Source of the DNA: Hymenobacter sp. J193
Lineage (GTDB): Bacteria; Bacteroidota; Bacteroidia; Cytophagales; Hymenobacteraceae
Length of the DNA stretch: 64,000 nucleotides
Direction: 5' to 3'
Assembly: GCF_024700075.1 (NCBI RefSeq)
Contig: NZ_JAJONE010000001.1
Span: forward strand, 2,756,001-2,820,000
The translations under genes and the position numbers were made by a program. Every line of letters starts with the position of its first letter. The first letter of the stretch is position 1. Positions 8,760 to 18,900 of this stretch are shown here, piece after piece. The notes beneath the pieces are model-generated. The model was not told the DNA's origin and ran no database searches. It worked only from the letters and a program-made list of their open reading frames with translations.

Positions 8760-9656
8760 ATGCTGTATTCCATGACCGGCTTCGGCAGCGCCCAGCGCGA
8801 CACCGAACGGTACTCTGCCTCGGTCGAAATAAAGTCCCTTAACTCGAAAACCCTGGACCTGAGCCTGCGGCTGCCGCGCTTTCTGCAGGACCGGGAGCTG
8901 GAAATCCGCAACCTTGTGGCCAAGCAGCTGGTGCGGGGCAAAGTCAACCTCAACTTTGAGTTCTCGCGCCCGCGTGCAACGGGTGCCCAGGGTTCTATCG
9001 TCAATAAAGACGCGCTGCGCACTGCCTGGCAGGAGCTTTCGGAAATCAACCAGGAATTAGGGCTTTCAACCGAGCAGCTTATTGCCCTGGCCCATGCCCT
9101 GCCCGGTTCCCTGCGCATTCCCACCGATGCATCAGCCGCTACCGAGGAGGAAGAGGATGTGCCTTGGGAGGAACTGCTGCCCTTGCTACAGGAAGCCCTT
9201 GACCGCGCCAACCAGTTCCGCCGTGACGAGGGTCAGACGCTGACTACAGAAATTTTAGGCTACATCGACAAAATCCGCATTCTGCTGGCCGACGTAGAAA
9301 AGCACGACCCTACCCGTATTGAGCAGGTGCGGCTGCGGCTCCAGAGCCATATGGCTGAAGTAACCGGCAGTGAGCATTTCAACCCCACTCGCTTTGAGCA
9401 GGAGATTCTGTATTATATAGAGAAGCTGGATATCGCCGAGGAAAAAGTGCGGTTGGTCAGCCATTTGCACTATTTCAACGAAACGGTGTTTTTGCCGGAG
9501 CCTGTAGGCAAGAAATTAGCGTTCATATCTCAGGAAATGGGTCGCGAAATAAACACCATCGGCTCCAAGGCCAATGATCCAACGATTCAGCACTTAGTCG
9601 TTGAAATGAAGGAAGAACTGGAAAAAATAAAGGAGCAGATCAACAATATTTTGTAG
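8760..9656 (+). CDS. yicC: YicC-family endoribonuclease
   Basis: A 298-residue YicC protein of normal length. The N-terminal YicC domain starts MLYSMTGFGSAQ and continues KSLNSKTLDLSLRLP; the C-terminal DUF1732 domain contains RFEQEILYYIEKLDIAEE, RLVSHLHYF and GKKLAFISQEMGREINTIG. Family members are cytoplasmic endoribonucleases implicated in RNA turnover and stress survival. The gene stands alone, with its own promoter element, and is divergent from the TonB receptor. A large inverted repeat follows its stop and may end transcription. Confidence 0.95.
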   Translation: MLYSMTGFGSAQRDTERYSASVEIKSLNSKTLDLSLRLPRFLQDRELEIRNLVAKQLVRGKVNLNFEFSRPRATGAQGSIVNKDALRTAWQELSEINQELGLSTEQLIALAHALPGSLRIPTDASAATEEEEDVPWEELLPLLQEALDRANQFRRDEGQTLTTEILGYIDKIRILLADVEKHDPTRIEQVRLRLQSHMAEVTGSEHFNPTRFEQEILYYIEKLDIAEEKVRLVSHLHYFNETVFLPEPVGKKLAFISQEMGREINTIGSKANDPTIQHLVVEMKEELEKIKEQINNIL

Positions 9657-9671
9657 GCCTTTAGCTGAAAA

Positions 9672-9736
9672 TCAGCACCTGTGGCGGCTATATACGTTGG
9701 ATTTAATCCAGTAATAATTAGAATAGAAGGTGCTGA
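9672..9736. other. Inverted repeat after yicC in a 334-nt gene-free stretch
   Basis: A perfect 9-bp inverted repeat (TCAGCACCT at 9672-9680, AGGTGCTGA at 9728-9736) encloses a smaller palindrome (TGGAT/ATCCA around 9700-9710). It is followed by ATATTTTTAG. It may be an extended terminator for yicC. The rest of 9657-9990 holds the promoter described separately and a roughly 200-nt untranslated leader in which I see no ORF. Confidence 0.45.
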
Positions 9737-9751
9737 ATATTTTTAGAACTT

Positions 9752-9786
9752 TTTGATGTCATGTCTCGTCTAAACCATTAACTTTG
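9752..9786 (+). promoter_or_regulatory. TTTG-N23-TAACTTTG promoter
   Basis: TTTG at 9752-9755 and TAACTTTG at 9779-9786, spaced by 23 nt, fit both elements of the Bacteroidota sigma consensus. Transcription would start near 9793, leaving a long leader of about 200 nt before the ATG at 9991. Confidence 0.65.
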
Positions 9787-9990
9787 CAACGGTTAAGCGA
9801 AATAGTCTTTTTCCTTATGAGCTTGCCAGCCTCCTTTTGGCTTATCACTGTTCCGGCATAATGATATTTTTCTGTCAGAATACTTGGAACATCGGATTTT
9901 GTTCTTAACTTGAGATATCCGAAGGCGCCTCCAAGGCGTACGTCGGAATCTGGATTCCTTTTGATTACTCACTTTTTTCAGCCTACGACC

Positions 9991-10533
9991 ATGAAAAAAG
10001 CTTTACTTCTTCCTGTTTTGAGCCTGATGCTGCTGCTGATGGCTGCCCGCCCCGCTGCTGAGGTAGAACTCATCAAAAAGCGCGTGTTGAGCGAGCGTGT
10101 TGAAATTCTTATCCCCAAAGGCTTTGAGGTGATGAGTGAACAGCAGATGGACTTCCTCTACGCCAAAGCGCAGAGCCGTCCCAGCCTGATCTACACCAAT
10201 AACAAGCAGGCCAGCATCTCCTTCACCTACACCGACAACACCGCGGATCAGGACATGATCCAGATGTACTCGGACAACTTCATCAAAACCTACACCAAGC
10301 AGTTTCCCAATGCCCGCTGGTTTGGCAAAGGCATGAAGGAAATCAGCGGCCGTCAGGTTGGTTACCTGGAGCTGATGAAGCCCGAACTCGGTCACGAAGT
10401 ATACAACCTGATTTTCTTCACCGACGTGGAAGGCAAACTGCTGATGTGCACCTTCACCTGCGCCGACCGTCAGAAGCCGGAGTGGGAAATGGTGGCTAAG
10501 CAGATTATGAACTCCTTCAAGTCGAACGGCTAA
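9991..10533 (+). CDS. Secreted protein, possibly DcrB/PsbP-like fold
   Basis: A 180-residue exported protein of unassigned function. A signal peptide (MKKALLLPVLSLMLLLMAA) is followed by a compact domain with RVEILIPKGFEVMSEQQMDF, then SISFTYTDNTAD and a C-terminal WEMVAKQIMNSFK. The repeated pattern of a beta-hairpin, an amphipathic segment and an ending xIMNSFK resembles DcrB/PsbP-like proteins, but this is only a fold-level impression. Unlike most exported proteins here it has no glutamine after the predicted cleavage site. The ATG at 9991 is chosen over the upstream in-frame start because the signal peptide begins there. Confidence 0.7.
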   Translation: MKKALLLPVLSLMLLLMAARPAAEVELIKKRVLSERVEILIPKGFEVMSEQQMDFLYAKAQSRPSLIYTNNKQASISFTYTDNTADQDMIQMYSDNFIKTYTKQFPNARWFGKGMKEISGRQVGYLELMKPELGHEVYNLIFFTDVEGKLLMCTFTCADRQKPEWEMVAKQIMNSFKSNG

Positions 10534-10565
10534 TCTTAGCCTTTCGCCTCTAGGTCGTCAGAATA

Positions 10566-10620
10566 CAGCAATTCCGGAACAGATCGATATTCATCGGTTT
10601 GTTCCGGAATTGCTGCGTTT
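10566..10620. terminator. Bidirectional terminator, 16-bp stem
   Basis: A perfect 16-bp inverted repeat (10566-10581 with 10600-10615, 18-nt loop) lies between two convergent genes. T-rich sequence follows on the plus side; it can serve both. Confidence 0.85.
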
Positions 10621-10626
10621 ATATAG

Positions 10627-11934
10627 TTATATAGTCCGGCTGAGGCGCTGCAGGAATTGCCTGGCAAGGTTAACTAGTCGCGGAAAAGCAGTCAGCGGTA
10701 GGGCTTCGGCCTTATCATGCACATCGTGATAAGCAGCCGTGCCGCCGCGGGTATACCAGAAAAATGCTGGTACACCTTGTTCTGAAAACGGGAAGTGGTC
10801 GGAATTCGCGGCCCGTCCCCGGGCAGCAATAGAGCCTACACCTACGCCCGACGTATTAAGTTGCTGCAACAACTGATATTCCTGGGAGTGCACCTTGCCG
10901 TTTACCACCGTGATGCCCTCCTCCCCCGTGCCCACTAAGTCCAGATTAAGCAGGAAGCGAATAGAAGACAGGGGCATGGCAGGATTTGCCACAAAGTATT
11001 GGGAACCCAGCAGGCCGGCTTCTTCTCCGCTGAAGGCTATGAAGGCTACCGAGTAGCGCAGCCGATTAGCCGGCTGGGCAAAGTGCGCGGCTAGCTCCAA
11101 CAGCATGGCAGTGCCGCTGGCATTGTCGTTGGCTCCGGGAAAATACGCGCGCCCGCCTAACTCACCGAGATGGTCGTAATGCGCTGTCACTACCAAGAAA
11201 GAGTCAGGAAAGGCGGTGCCGGGTACGTAGCCCAGCACATTCTGCGTCTGGTACACCTGCTGCAGGCGAGCCGTAACATCGAGCCGCACGTGCTGCGCCT
11301 GCGCTGGCCAGGCCTGAGTCCGTACCAGCAGCCGCACTTGTGTTGCCTGGTTGTCGGCTACCGAAGCGGTAAGCTTAGCCGCAGTCAGTGCAATACTGGC
11401 GCTGACTGCGGCCAGCTTTGCTTTAAACTCGGGCTCCTGCCGGAGGCGCGCCTCAATCCGCTGCTCGTATACGAGTGCTTTTTGCCGCAGGTCCTGTTGC
11501 AGGAACTGATTCCGAATTCTGGTCTGGGTGAAGGCGAGTGTATCGAAATACACAACCGCCAGCTCGCCCTGAAAGGAGCCAGATGTCGGGTGCGGGATGA
11601 AGTCGATGCCAGGCTGCAGAGCTTGCCGCCCAACGGACACTTTCAACGCTTCCGAAAATGTATTGACGGTAAGGGGGAATGGCTGCCGGTAATCGGGCTG
11701 CCAGGCTTGAAGTCCCAACTGGCGAAACCGTTTAGCTATGTATGCCGCAGCCCGCTGGTCGCCGTGATGGGTGTATCCGCGCCCGTGCAGCTTCGGGCTC
11801 GTAAGCACCGATATCGTACGTCGTACGCGGTCCATATCCTGCGCCGGGGCAGGTTGGGCCGCCAGCAGCGTTACTAGGGCACCGATTACCGCCGGAGAGC
11901 TACGAATAATCCTGAGCCTGTTGGCGCTATGCAT
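10627..11934 (-). CDS. Secreted M28-family metallopeptidase
   Basis: A 435-residue exported zinc aminopeptidase-like enzyme. The signal peptide ends APA|QDMD. The zinc-site motifs are in order: TAHYDH (His), GANDNASG (Asp), GEEAGLLGS (catalytic and ligand Glu), LNLDLVG (Asp) and TAAYHDVHDKAE (His), so the active site looks complete. A charged insert (residues about 130-200) sits between the N-terminal part and the catalytic core. It should remove N-terminal residues from peptides in the periplasm or outside. It starts 8 nt after the VanZ-like gene stop, so it is probably the last gene of the gcvH-vanZ-M28 unit. Confidence 0.9.
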   Translation of the reverse strand: MHSANRLRIIRSSPAVIGALVTLLAAQPAPAQDMDRVRRTISVLTSPKLHGRGYTHHGDQRAAAYIAKRFRQLGLQAWQPDYRQPFPLTVNTFSEALKVSVGRQALQPGIDFIPHPTSGSFQGELAVVYFDTLAFTQTRIRNQFLQQDLRQKALVYEQRIEARLRQEPEFKAKLAAVSASIALTAAKLTASVADNQATQVRLLVRTQAWPAQAQHVRLDVTARLQQVYQTQNVLGYVPGTAFPDSFLVVTAHYDHLGELGGRAYFPGANDNASGTAMLLELAAHFAQPANRLRYSVAFIAFSGEEAGLLGSQYFVANPAMPLSSIRFLLNLDLVGTGEEGITVVNGKVHSQEYQLLQQLNTSGVGVGSIAARGRAANSDHFPFSEQGVPAFFWYTRGGTAAYHDVHDKAEALPLTAFPRLVNLARQFLQRLSRTI

Positions 11935-11942
11935 CGAACCAG

Positions 11943-12347
11943 TTAATTAAGGCGTCGCATGGCAGCTTTGCTCATCAGCAGGCCAATGCTCATGCCGATG
12001 GCGTCGGAGAGGCCGTCGGTCCATTCGCCGTAGCGGCCAACGTGCATAGTGGTTTGCAGCACTTCGATAAGGAACCCAAAGGCTATGCCCGCCAGCAGGA
12101 GTACAATGAATGCATGCTGACGGAGCCAGGGCCAACGTTGCTGCCTTCGGGCGGAAAAATAGCTAAGCACGGCCAAAAGCCAGAAAACAGCGGCGTGAGC
12201 GGCCGTATCAAACGAAAGCAGCTCCCACCTGGGCTGCGGGGGCATCTGGTCGGCGGGCGTGAGCGTGAGCAGCAGAATGACAACCGCCCACGCTACGGGC
12301 AGCGCAACGTAGGCGCGGCGGCGTGGCGTGGGCGGAACCAGCGGCAT
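11943..12347 (-). CDS. VanZ-family membrane protein
   Basis: A 134-residue protein with four hydrophobic helices. The motifs TLTPADQMP, FDTAAHAAVFWLLA and GFLIEVLQ with DGLSDAIGMSIG are those of the VanZ-like family. VanZ confers low-level teicoplanin resistance in enterococci, but chromosomal Bacteroidota homologues next to gcvH are common and have no proven role. It lies 9 nt downstream of gcvH and is co-transcribed by position. Confidence 0.88.
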   Translation of the reverse strand: MPLVPPTPRRRAYVALPVAWAVVILLLTLTPADQMPPQPRWELLSFDTAAHAAVFWLLAVLSYFSARRQQRWPWLRQHAFIVLLLAGIAFGFLIEVLQTTMHVGRYGEWTDGLSDAIGMSIGLLMSKAAMRRLN

Positions 12348-12356
12348 TCGGAAAAA

Positions 12357-12737
12357 CTAAGCGCCTACCAGCTCACCGTAAGCTTCGGCAGAGAGCAAGG
12401 CTTCCAGCTCGGCGGGGTTGCTGATCGAAATTTTTACCATCCAGCCGTCACCGTAGGGGTCGGAGTTCACCAGCTCGGGGCTGCTGTCGAGCTTATCATT
12501 GATTTCGAGTACGGTGCCGGAAATGGGGCTGAACAGGTCCGAAACCGTCTTAACCGCCTCAACCGTACCGAATACGTCGTTCTGGGCAACGTCCTTGTCA
12601 AGCGTGTCGATGTCAACGTACACGATGTCGCCAAGCTCCCGCTGGGCGTGGTCGGTGATGCCTACGTAGGCAACGTCGCCTTCAACACGAACCCACTCGT
12701 GTTCTTTGGTATACTGAAGGGTGGCCGGCAAATTCAT
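12357..12737 (-). CDS. gcvH: Glycine cleavage system H protein
   Basis: A 126-residue lipoyl carrier protein. It starts [20 protein letters not shown], and the lipoylated lysine is in [18 protein letters not shown] (about residue 63). It shuttles the aminomethyl group between the P, T and L proteins of the glycine cleavage complex in the cytoplasm. The other gcv genes are not in the window. It has its own -7 element (12788-12795) and lies just after the sprA terminator, so it starts a new unit with the VanZ-like gene and the M28 peptidase. Confidence 0.97.
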   Translation of the reverse strand: MNLPATLQYTKEHEWVRVEGDVAYVGITDHAQRELGDIVYVDIDTLDKDVAQNDVFGTVEAVKTVSDLFSPISGTVLEINDKLDSSPELVNSDPYGDGWMVKISISNPAELEALLSAEAYGELVGA

Positions 12738-12787
12738 AGAAGGGGAATTGAAGTAAGGGTTCTGACACAGCGACCGGAGGCCGCGCT

Positions 12788-12795
12788 CAAAAGTA
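12788..12795 (-). promoter_or_regulatory. -7 promoter element TACTTTTG for gcvH
   Basis: TACTTTTG on the minus strand, 50 nt before the gcvH ATG and downstream of the sprA terminator. Confidence 0.5.
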
Positions 12796-12843
12796 CGGGT
12801 TAAATCCTGGATTGGCTACCGTCAAAGTACACAAAGCTCTACG

Positions 12844-12879
12844 AAAAACGCCTTTCATCCCGGCAGATGAAAGGCGTTT
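12844..12879 (-). terminator. Intrinsic terminator of sprA
   Basis: A 14-bp stem (12846-12859 with 12866-12879) is followed on the minus strand by TTTTT. It lies 21 nt after the sprA stop. Confidence 0.9.
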
Positions 12880-12900
12880 CGTGCCCTGCGCAACGGTTGC

Positions 12901-15900
12901 TTACTGCGACAGGCTGTAGCGTAGCTGCACACCTCCCTCAGTGGCCGAGTTGCGGTAGCCGGCCGTACCGCGCGGTTCCGAAATTACCCGAGTGAAGTAA
13001 AACTGCAGGTTCAGGCGCTGATTGAGCACATAGTCGATAGTGGGGCGCAGCTGCACCTGTCGGTTGCCGTTCACGACCAGCCCACGTGGGTTGCCCAACA
13101 AGTTGGTGCTGTCGGCTACAATAGTGCGTTGCGTAGTCGTATTGTCGCGGATGGACAGGTCGAGGCGGACCGTGAGCTCATTGCGCAGAATACGCTGCTC
13201 ACCCCCGATGCGGAAGGGCAGCTTCAGCTGGTTGGTCACGTAGCCAAAGCCAAACACCATTTCCTGGGTGTGTACTTCTGTAACCTGTGCCCCCGACGAA
13301 ATATTCAGGGAAATCTGGCGGTCGGTGCGATACTCCGCGCGGCCCGTCACTTTCTCCAGCGTCTGGAAGTTCAGCCCGATCAGCGGCGACAGTCGCTCGA
13401 TGATGCTGACCTGACCCAGCGTGTAGTAGGGCACGTACAAACCGTCCTGCACCACGGTAGGGAATTCCTCGGGTTTGCTGGGGTAGAGCGACGAGCTGTT
13501 GAAGCTGCTCACGTTGTACACCGATGAGTAGGCGTGCGTAAGCGAAACCGAGCGGAAGAACCGTTGCACGAAAGGCAGCTCGCCCAGCCCGTTGTAGTTG
13601 ACGGTCCAGTTGGGCACCGGCAGTACGGAGAAGGGGTCAAACCCTTTGGCCTTGTATCCTTCCGACGAGCGGCCGCGGTACGCATCCAGGAAAGCCGGAA
13701 TCAGTACGTCCTGGGAGTTGTAGCTGTATTTGGGGTTGGTGGCGTCGGTGGCGGCCACCAGTTTGTCACGCACAAATTTCCGGTTTTCGATGAACTGATT
13801 GAAGGCTTTGGAAACCGTGCTTTCCTTGCTCAAATCGCCAAACAAAGTGCCAATTGAGATAAAGGAGGCCGAGAAGGAGCCTGTTTCCAGGGGCAGCCGC
13901 GCGGCCAGCCCCCCGGTGGGTAGCTGGGTGTTTTCGTCGATGGCCAGCCGGTAGAAGCTCTCATTGTTGCGCACCGTCTGGCGACGCGCATCCAGCTGAA
14001 TATTGAAGTCGCGGATGGGTTCCAGGCTGGTGCGCAGATTCAGGTCGGTGGTTTCGAGGTTGCTGAGTGGCGTGTTCAGGTACTGACTCTGTGGCGTGTA
14101 CCAGCCCCGCGAGCTGGCCCGCTCATACAGGTCATCCAACTCGTACTGCTTGCCTAAGATGAACGGCACACCCGGGGCGCTGAACTCACCGTCGAGCCCA
14201 AAGAATTTGGTGCGGGGCAGATAGCCCGGCAGCAGGGTGCCCGCGCTGCGGGTATAGGTAAAGTTAAGACTGCGGGCCGTCATCAGGGAGCGGAGCACGG
14301 CTTTCACAAAGCGCAGCTCGGGCTTCTTGGCTGTGGTATCGGCTGGGGCAACGGGCGCCGTAGGGCTGCCGCCGCGACCCGGCGTTTTGGCATCGGGCTT
14401 GGCGGGGCGGGCAGGTGGCGGAGCGTTGTTGATAATGTTGAGGAAACGCACCTTATTGTAGAGCTTCACCAGGTCAATCTTGCCGTTGGCGCTTAGCTCG
14501 CTGTTGTTCTGCACCGTGTTGCCCAGGTTCAGGGTTCGGAGGCTGTCCAGCGGGTCAACCAGGGCAGTGGAAGCGGCCTGCCAGGTGTAGGTGGCCGCAT
14601 AGCGCGCATCGGCCGAAATCCAGTCGGTGAGCGGAAACTTGTCCAGGGGCAGACGGTACGTAAGCGCCACTACCTGGTTGAAGTTGGTGGTGCGTCCGCC
14701 GCGCTTGATGTTTTCCCGAATCAGCGCCCGGTTGCTTTCTGCCTCGGGCGAGTTGCCGAGCGTGGCCCCGGGCCCTTCGTCAATTACACCGCGGTTGGTG
14801 GCCGTGTAGTCGAAGGCCAGACTCTTGGTCAGGTCCCACTTCAGGTCATAGATGCGGTTGAAGAAAAAGCTTTTCTGGAAAACGCCCTGCGCCACAGGCG
14901 TGGGCACCTGGCCGGGTTCCAGCGTCCGTTGCAGAAACCGCTCGTTGTAGCGCCGGTCGAGGTCGGCGCGGAAGGCAAAGCGGCTGGGCAGCGGCGTGAA
15001 GTTGATTTCCTTGAAAAACTTGAGGTAGGGCGAATCCAGCGCCTTCAGGTTGGCCAGCGGGGTGTAGTTCTTGGGCGTGGTCTGGTAGGTGTAGGCCAGG
15101 GCCCCGTTGTAGATGCGGGTGAAGTCCTTGTCGGTCTGGATATCGGTGTGCAGCTGCTCGGTGAGGGAGTAGCTCAGGGCAAAGTTCTCGATGTCGTAGG
15201 GCCGCACCTTTTTCTCGGGGTTGGTGCGCTCCTTCCGCATGTTCAGCACACTGATGCTACGGCTGCTGGTCTGGTCGATAACTTCCTTGCGGTAGTCGGC
15301 GCGCTCTTCGTTCGACTCAAACTTCTGCAGCGACTGTTCAAGCTTCACGTCGGGGTCGAGCGGGTCGTACAGCGGCGAGCGGGACTCGTGGCCGGCCTGC
15401 ACCAGCACCGGAATGCGCAGCCCCAGCTTCTCGGGCAGCAGCTTGTCTACGGCCACGGTGGCGTTCAGGTCGCCGCGCACCACGTCGTCGAGGGAGCGTT
15501 GCTGCACGCGGTCCTGCAAGCCTCCGAAGCCGATGGACGTAAAGGAGCCGGTAGCCGTGATATTAGCCAGATCGGCCAGCTGGGTGTTGAAGCGGGCCGT
15601 AGCTGCCCAGCCGGAGGTACGGTCGAAGTCAAACACGCGCAGCTCATCAGCCCAGATGCACACCGACTGGTCGTTGCCGTTATCGGTGGGATTGAAGATG
15701 CCAATCATGACGCCCTGCACCGCCGAGAAGTCGGGGTTGCCCACCACCGTAATGGTGCGTCCGTCGGCCAGCTGCTTCACGTAAGGTGCCTGCCCCCCAT
15801 TTTTATTACGCTCTACCTTTGCATCGATGAAATCCTGGAAAGCCACATCCACAATGTTCTGGGGGTTCCAGATCTGGTTTTCCGAGGTGCTGCCCGGGGC

Positions 15901-18900
15901 GGTTATCTTCAGCGGGAGCGAGTACTCGTAGTAGTTCTGGGTGTAGTCGGTGCCGATGCGGATGAAGCCGCGCACCTGGTCGTCGCGGGTGCCGGTTTCG
16001 CTTTGGGCGTGCAGGAACATGCGCAGGCGCTTGTAGCGGAGCATGTTGGTGCTCACGTTTTTGTAGGCCGCCTTGCCGTAGCCTTCACGCAGCCCTTCCA
16101 CGCACAGGCGCAGGCTCTGCTCGTTCTGCTGGCGGTTCACGGTGCTGGAGCCGTATTCCTGGTCGCGCTTGATGCCGGGCGGCACCACGTAGGGAATAGC
16201 GTCGCTGCCGCCGGTGCCGGAAATACCGTTTTCCTCCACGCTCACCGTCGAAATGGTGAACAGGTCGGCGTCGGTGTCCGTGTTCACATTGGGCCGGCCG
16301 GGCTCGGCCACGGTGCCCAGGTAGCGGCGCCACTGGTTGGCCACAAACTGCATCTGCACGAAGCGTAGCACCGTAGGCTGCTGCCACTGGGTGAGGTACA
16401 GGCGCATAAACCGGATGCTCTTGAAGCCGAAGGGAAGCCCGTCGGTGGTGCCGCGCACGGCCGTGGGCTGGCGCACCGGAATGCGAAACTGGTACCACGT
16501 CACCACGTCGTTGTTGATGCGGTTGCTCACCTTATCCACAATGAAGTTCTGGCCTACTTCCAGCCCGCCGGGGCGGAGCGGAATCTTATACTCGTAGTAT
16601 CGCTCCGTGTCCTGGATGATGTTGTCGCGGTTCAGGTCTTCCTTGTCGGGCAGGGGCGTGGAGCTTTGCTGGCTGTTCTCGGCCGAGTTGCCCTGCAGGC
16701 CGTTGTACTCCTTGTAGCGGCCCAGGATCTTCACGTCGCGCCCATCGGAGTTGTAGTAGTCGCTCAGGTGATGACGAAAGTTGTCGGCCGAGGGGTCGTC
16801 GGCGCTGGCCAGCGTCCCGAATTCGGGCTCGGCTTTTTCCTCGTCATCGTTCAGGCCATCGAGGCCCACGTCCTGCCGGTCGCGGCCGCCGTTGGCCGTC
16901 GAGAAGGCATCGGTCAGGAACTGCTGGCGGCTGACGCGGCCATACTTGGTTCTGTCGGTATCCTTGTTGGGGTCGCTGGGGTCGTCAGAAAGGCCGTTCT
17001 CAAACGCATAGCGGCCGTCTTTCAGCGCATCCTCCGAAATGGTACCCAGGTTCAGGTACAGCTCGCCGCCGGTGGTGTTTTCGGTGGGCTGGTTCTGGGA
17101 GTCGTTCACCTGGCCGTTCTTGCCTTTCAGAAACGGGTCCATCAGCCAGAACTCCAGGTACTCGATGTTGGCGTTGTCGAAGTCGGTGTCGAAGGTGATT
17201 TCCCGGCTGATGCCTGCAAAGTTGCCCGGAGCGGTGCCGGCGGGCAAGGTGCGGCCGTCAGGGCCTGTTTGCGGGTTATAATTGTAGGGGCCACGCTCCG
17301 TGGGGAAGTACGCCAGGTCCAGGGGGTATTCGTAGCCGTTGCCCACGGTGCCCACGTCGCGGTTCGGGAAGATTTCCTTGCGCTGCACGCCGCGGGTGTA
17401 ATGGTTCAGCAGGTCGTCGGCCGTGATGTTGTTGGGCCGGCTGGAACCGTTGTTGTAGTAGCTCTGGTCTACGCTGTACCAGGCCAGCTTGGCACGGCGG
17501 TAGTTGGCGGCCAGGTCGATGGTGCTGCTGTTGCCCAGTATAGGTAAAGGCGTGGCCGCCATCCGCCAGGCCGTGAGTGAGCTGACGCCGCCCGTGAGCG
17601 TGTAGGGCGTGCGGGCCGCTTCAAAGTCGTCGATGTAGGATACGCCGTTTTCGCCCCGACCCAGCTGGGTTTTGCCGGGCACCAGCTTGGCAAACTCCCC
17701 GCTGAACGCCACCGTGGACGGGGCCTTGGTCGAAATCAGCGGCAGCATGTCGAGGTAGCGCGTGAGGGCGCGGGACTCGCGGCGCAGGTTCACGTCAAGG
17801 CCGTAGATGGTGTTGTTGCCAGGCTCATCGCCGATGTTCACGCGGTTGATGCCGGGCGCCTGGTTTTCCAGCAAGTGCAGCACCGTCGCGCCAAAGTTGA
17901 TGTCGTCGTTGAGGCGGTAGTCGAAGCGGGCACCGAGCAGGCTGCGCGGCTGCACCTGCACCAGCGCGTCCTTCTCAAAGGTCACGCGCAGCTCGTTGGC
18001 CGCGTTCAGGTAGGCCGGGTTCAGCACTTTTACCTTGGCCTGATCGTAGAACACCTGGTAGTCGGTGCCCTCCGTGAGCAGCGTACTACCGGCGTACACC
18101 CGCACCGAGCCCTCCGCCACCCGAATGCCGGGCAGGTTGATTTCGTCGGACGACGTAGCCTGGTAGCGGCCCGTGAGGAAGAACTTGTCCTTTTCCTGGC
18201 GCTGTTGCGCGTCGCTCTGCACCTGGTCGTAGAGCTCCTGGTACACGTACTTGTCTACCAAGTCGCGCTCGGCCACGGTGTCGAACTTCGATTTCAGGTA
18301 GCGGCCAAACGGCTCCACCTGCGGGAAGATGATGCGGCCCTGCTCCGGGTCGATGGTGATGCCCGGCAGAAAGTCGAAGTTGCCGTCGGAGGGCCGGTCG
18401 TTGTTGGCGTTGGCATTGTCGAGGTTGAACACCTGCACCAGCGGCACGTTGGCGGTCTGCTGTCCTTCCTTCAGGGAAAGCAAATCCACGCCCGTGGCGT
18501 CGTCTTTGTAGATGATGTCGAGGCGGAACTGGTCACGGTTGAGCTGGGTGGCGTTCAGGGAGTAGATGTTTTTCATCATCAAATCCCAGGTGGGGTACTG
18601 CAGAGCCGGGTTGGTGCTTTTCAGCATCTTCAGGAAAATTACTTGGTCTTCCTGCACGCCGGCGGAATAGGAGCCCGCCGTTTCGCCTACCCGGTACGAC
18701 TTGCCGTTGTAGGTGTACTCGTAGGAAACCCCCAGCACCTGCTCAGGCAGGAGCTGCGTGTTCAGCGAGAGGTAGCCCAGCTGCTCGTTGAAGGTGTATT
18801 CGCGCGGGTCGAGCTTGCGGGCCCGTACGTGCTCAAAGTCCACGTTCTTCACCAGGCCCCGGCCCGCCAGCGCCGCATCAACCCCGAGGTTTTCGCGGCT

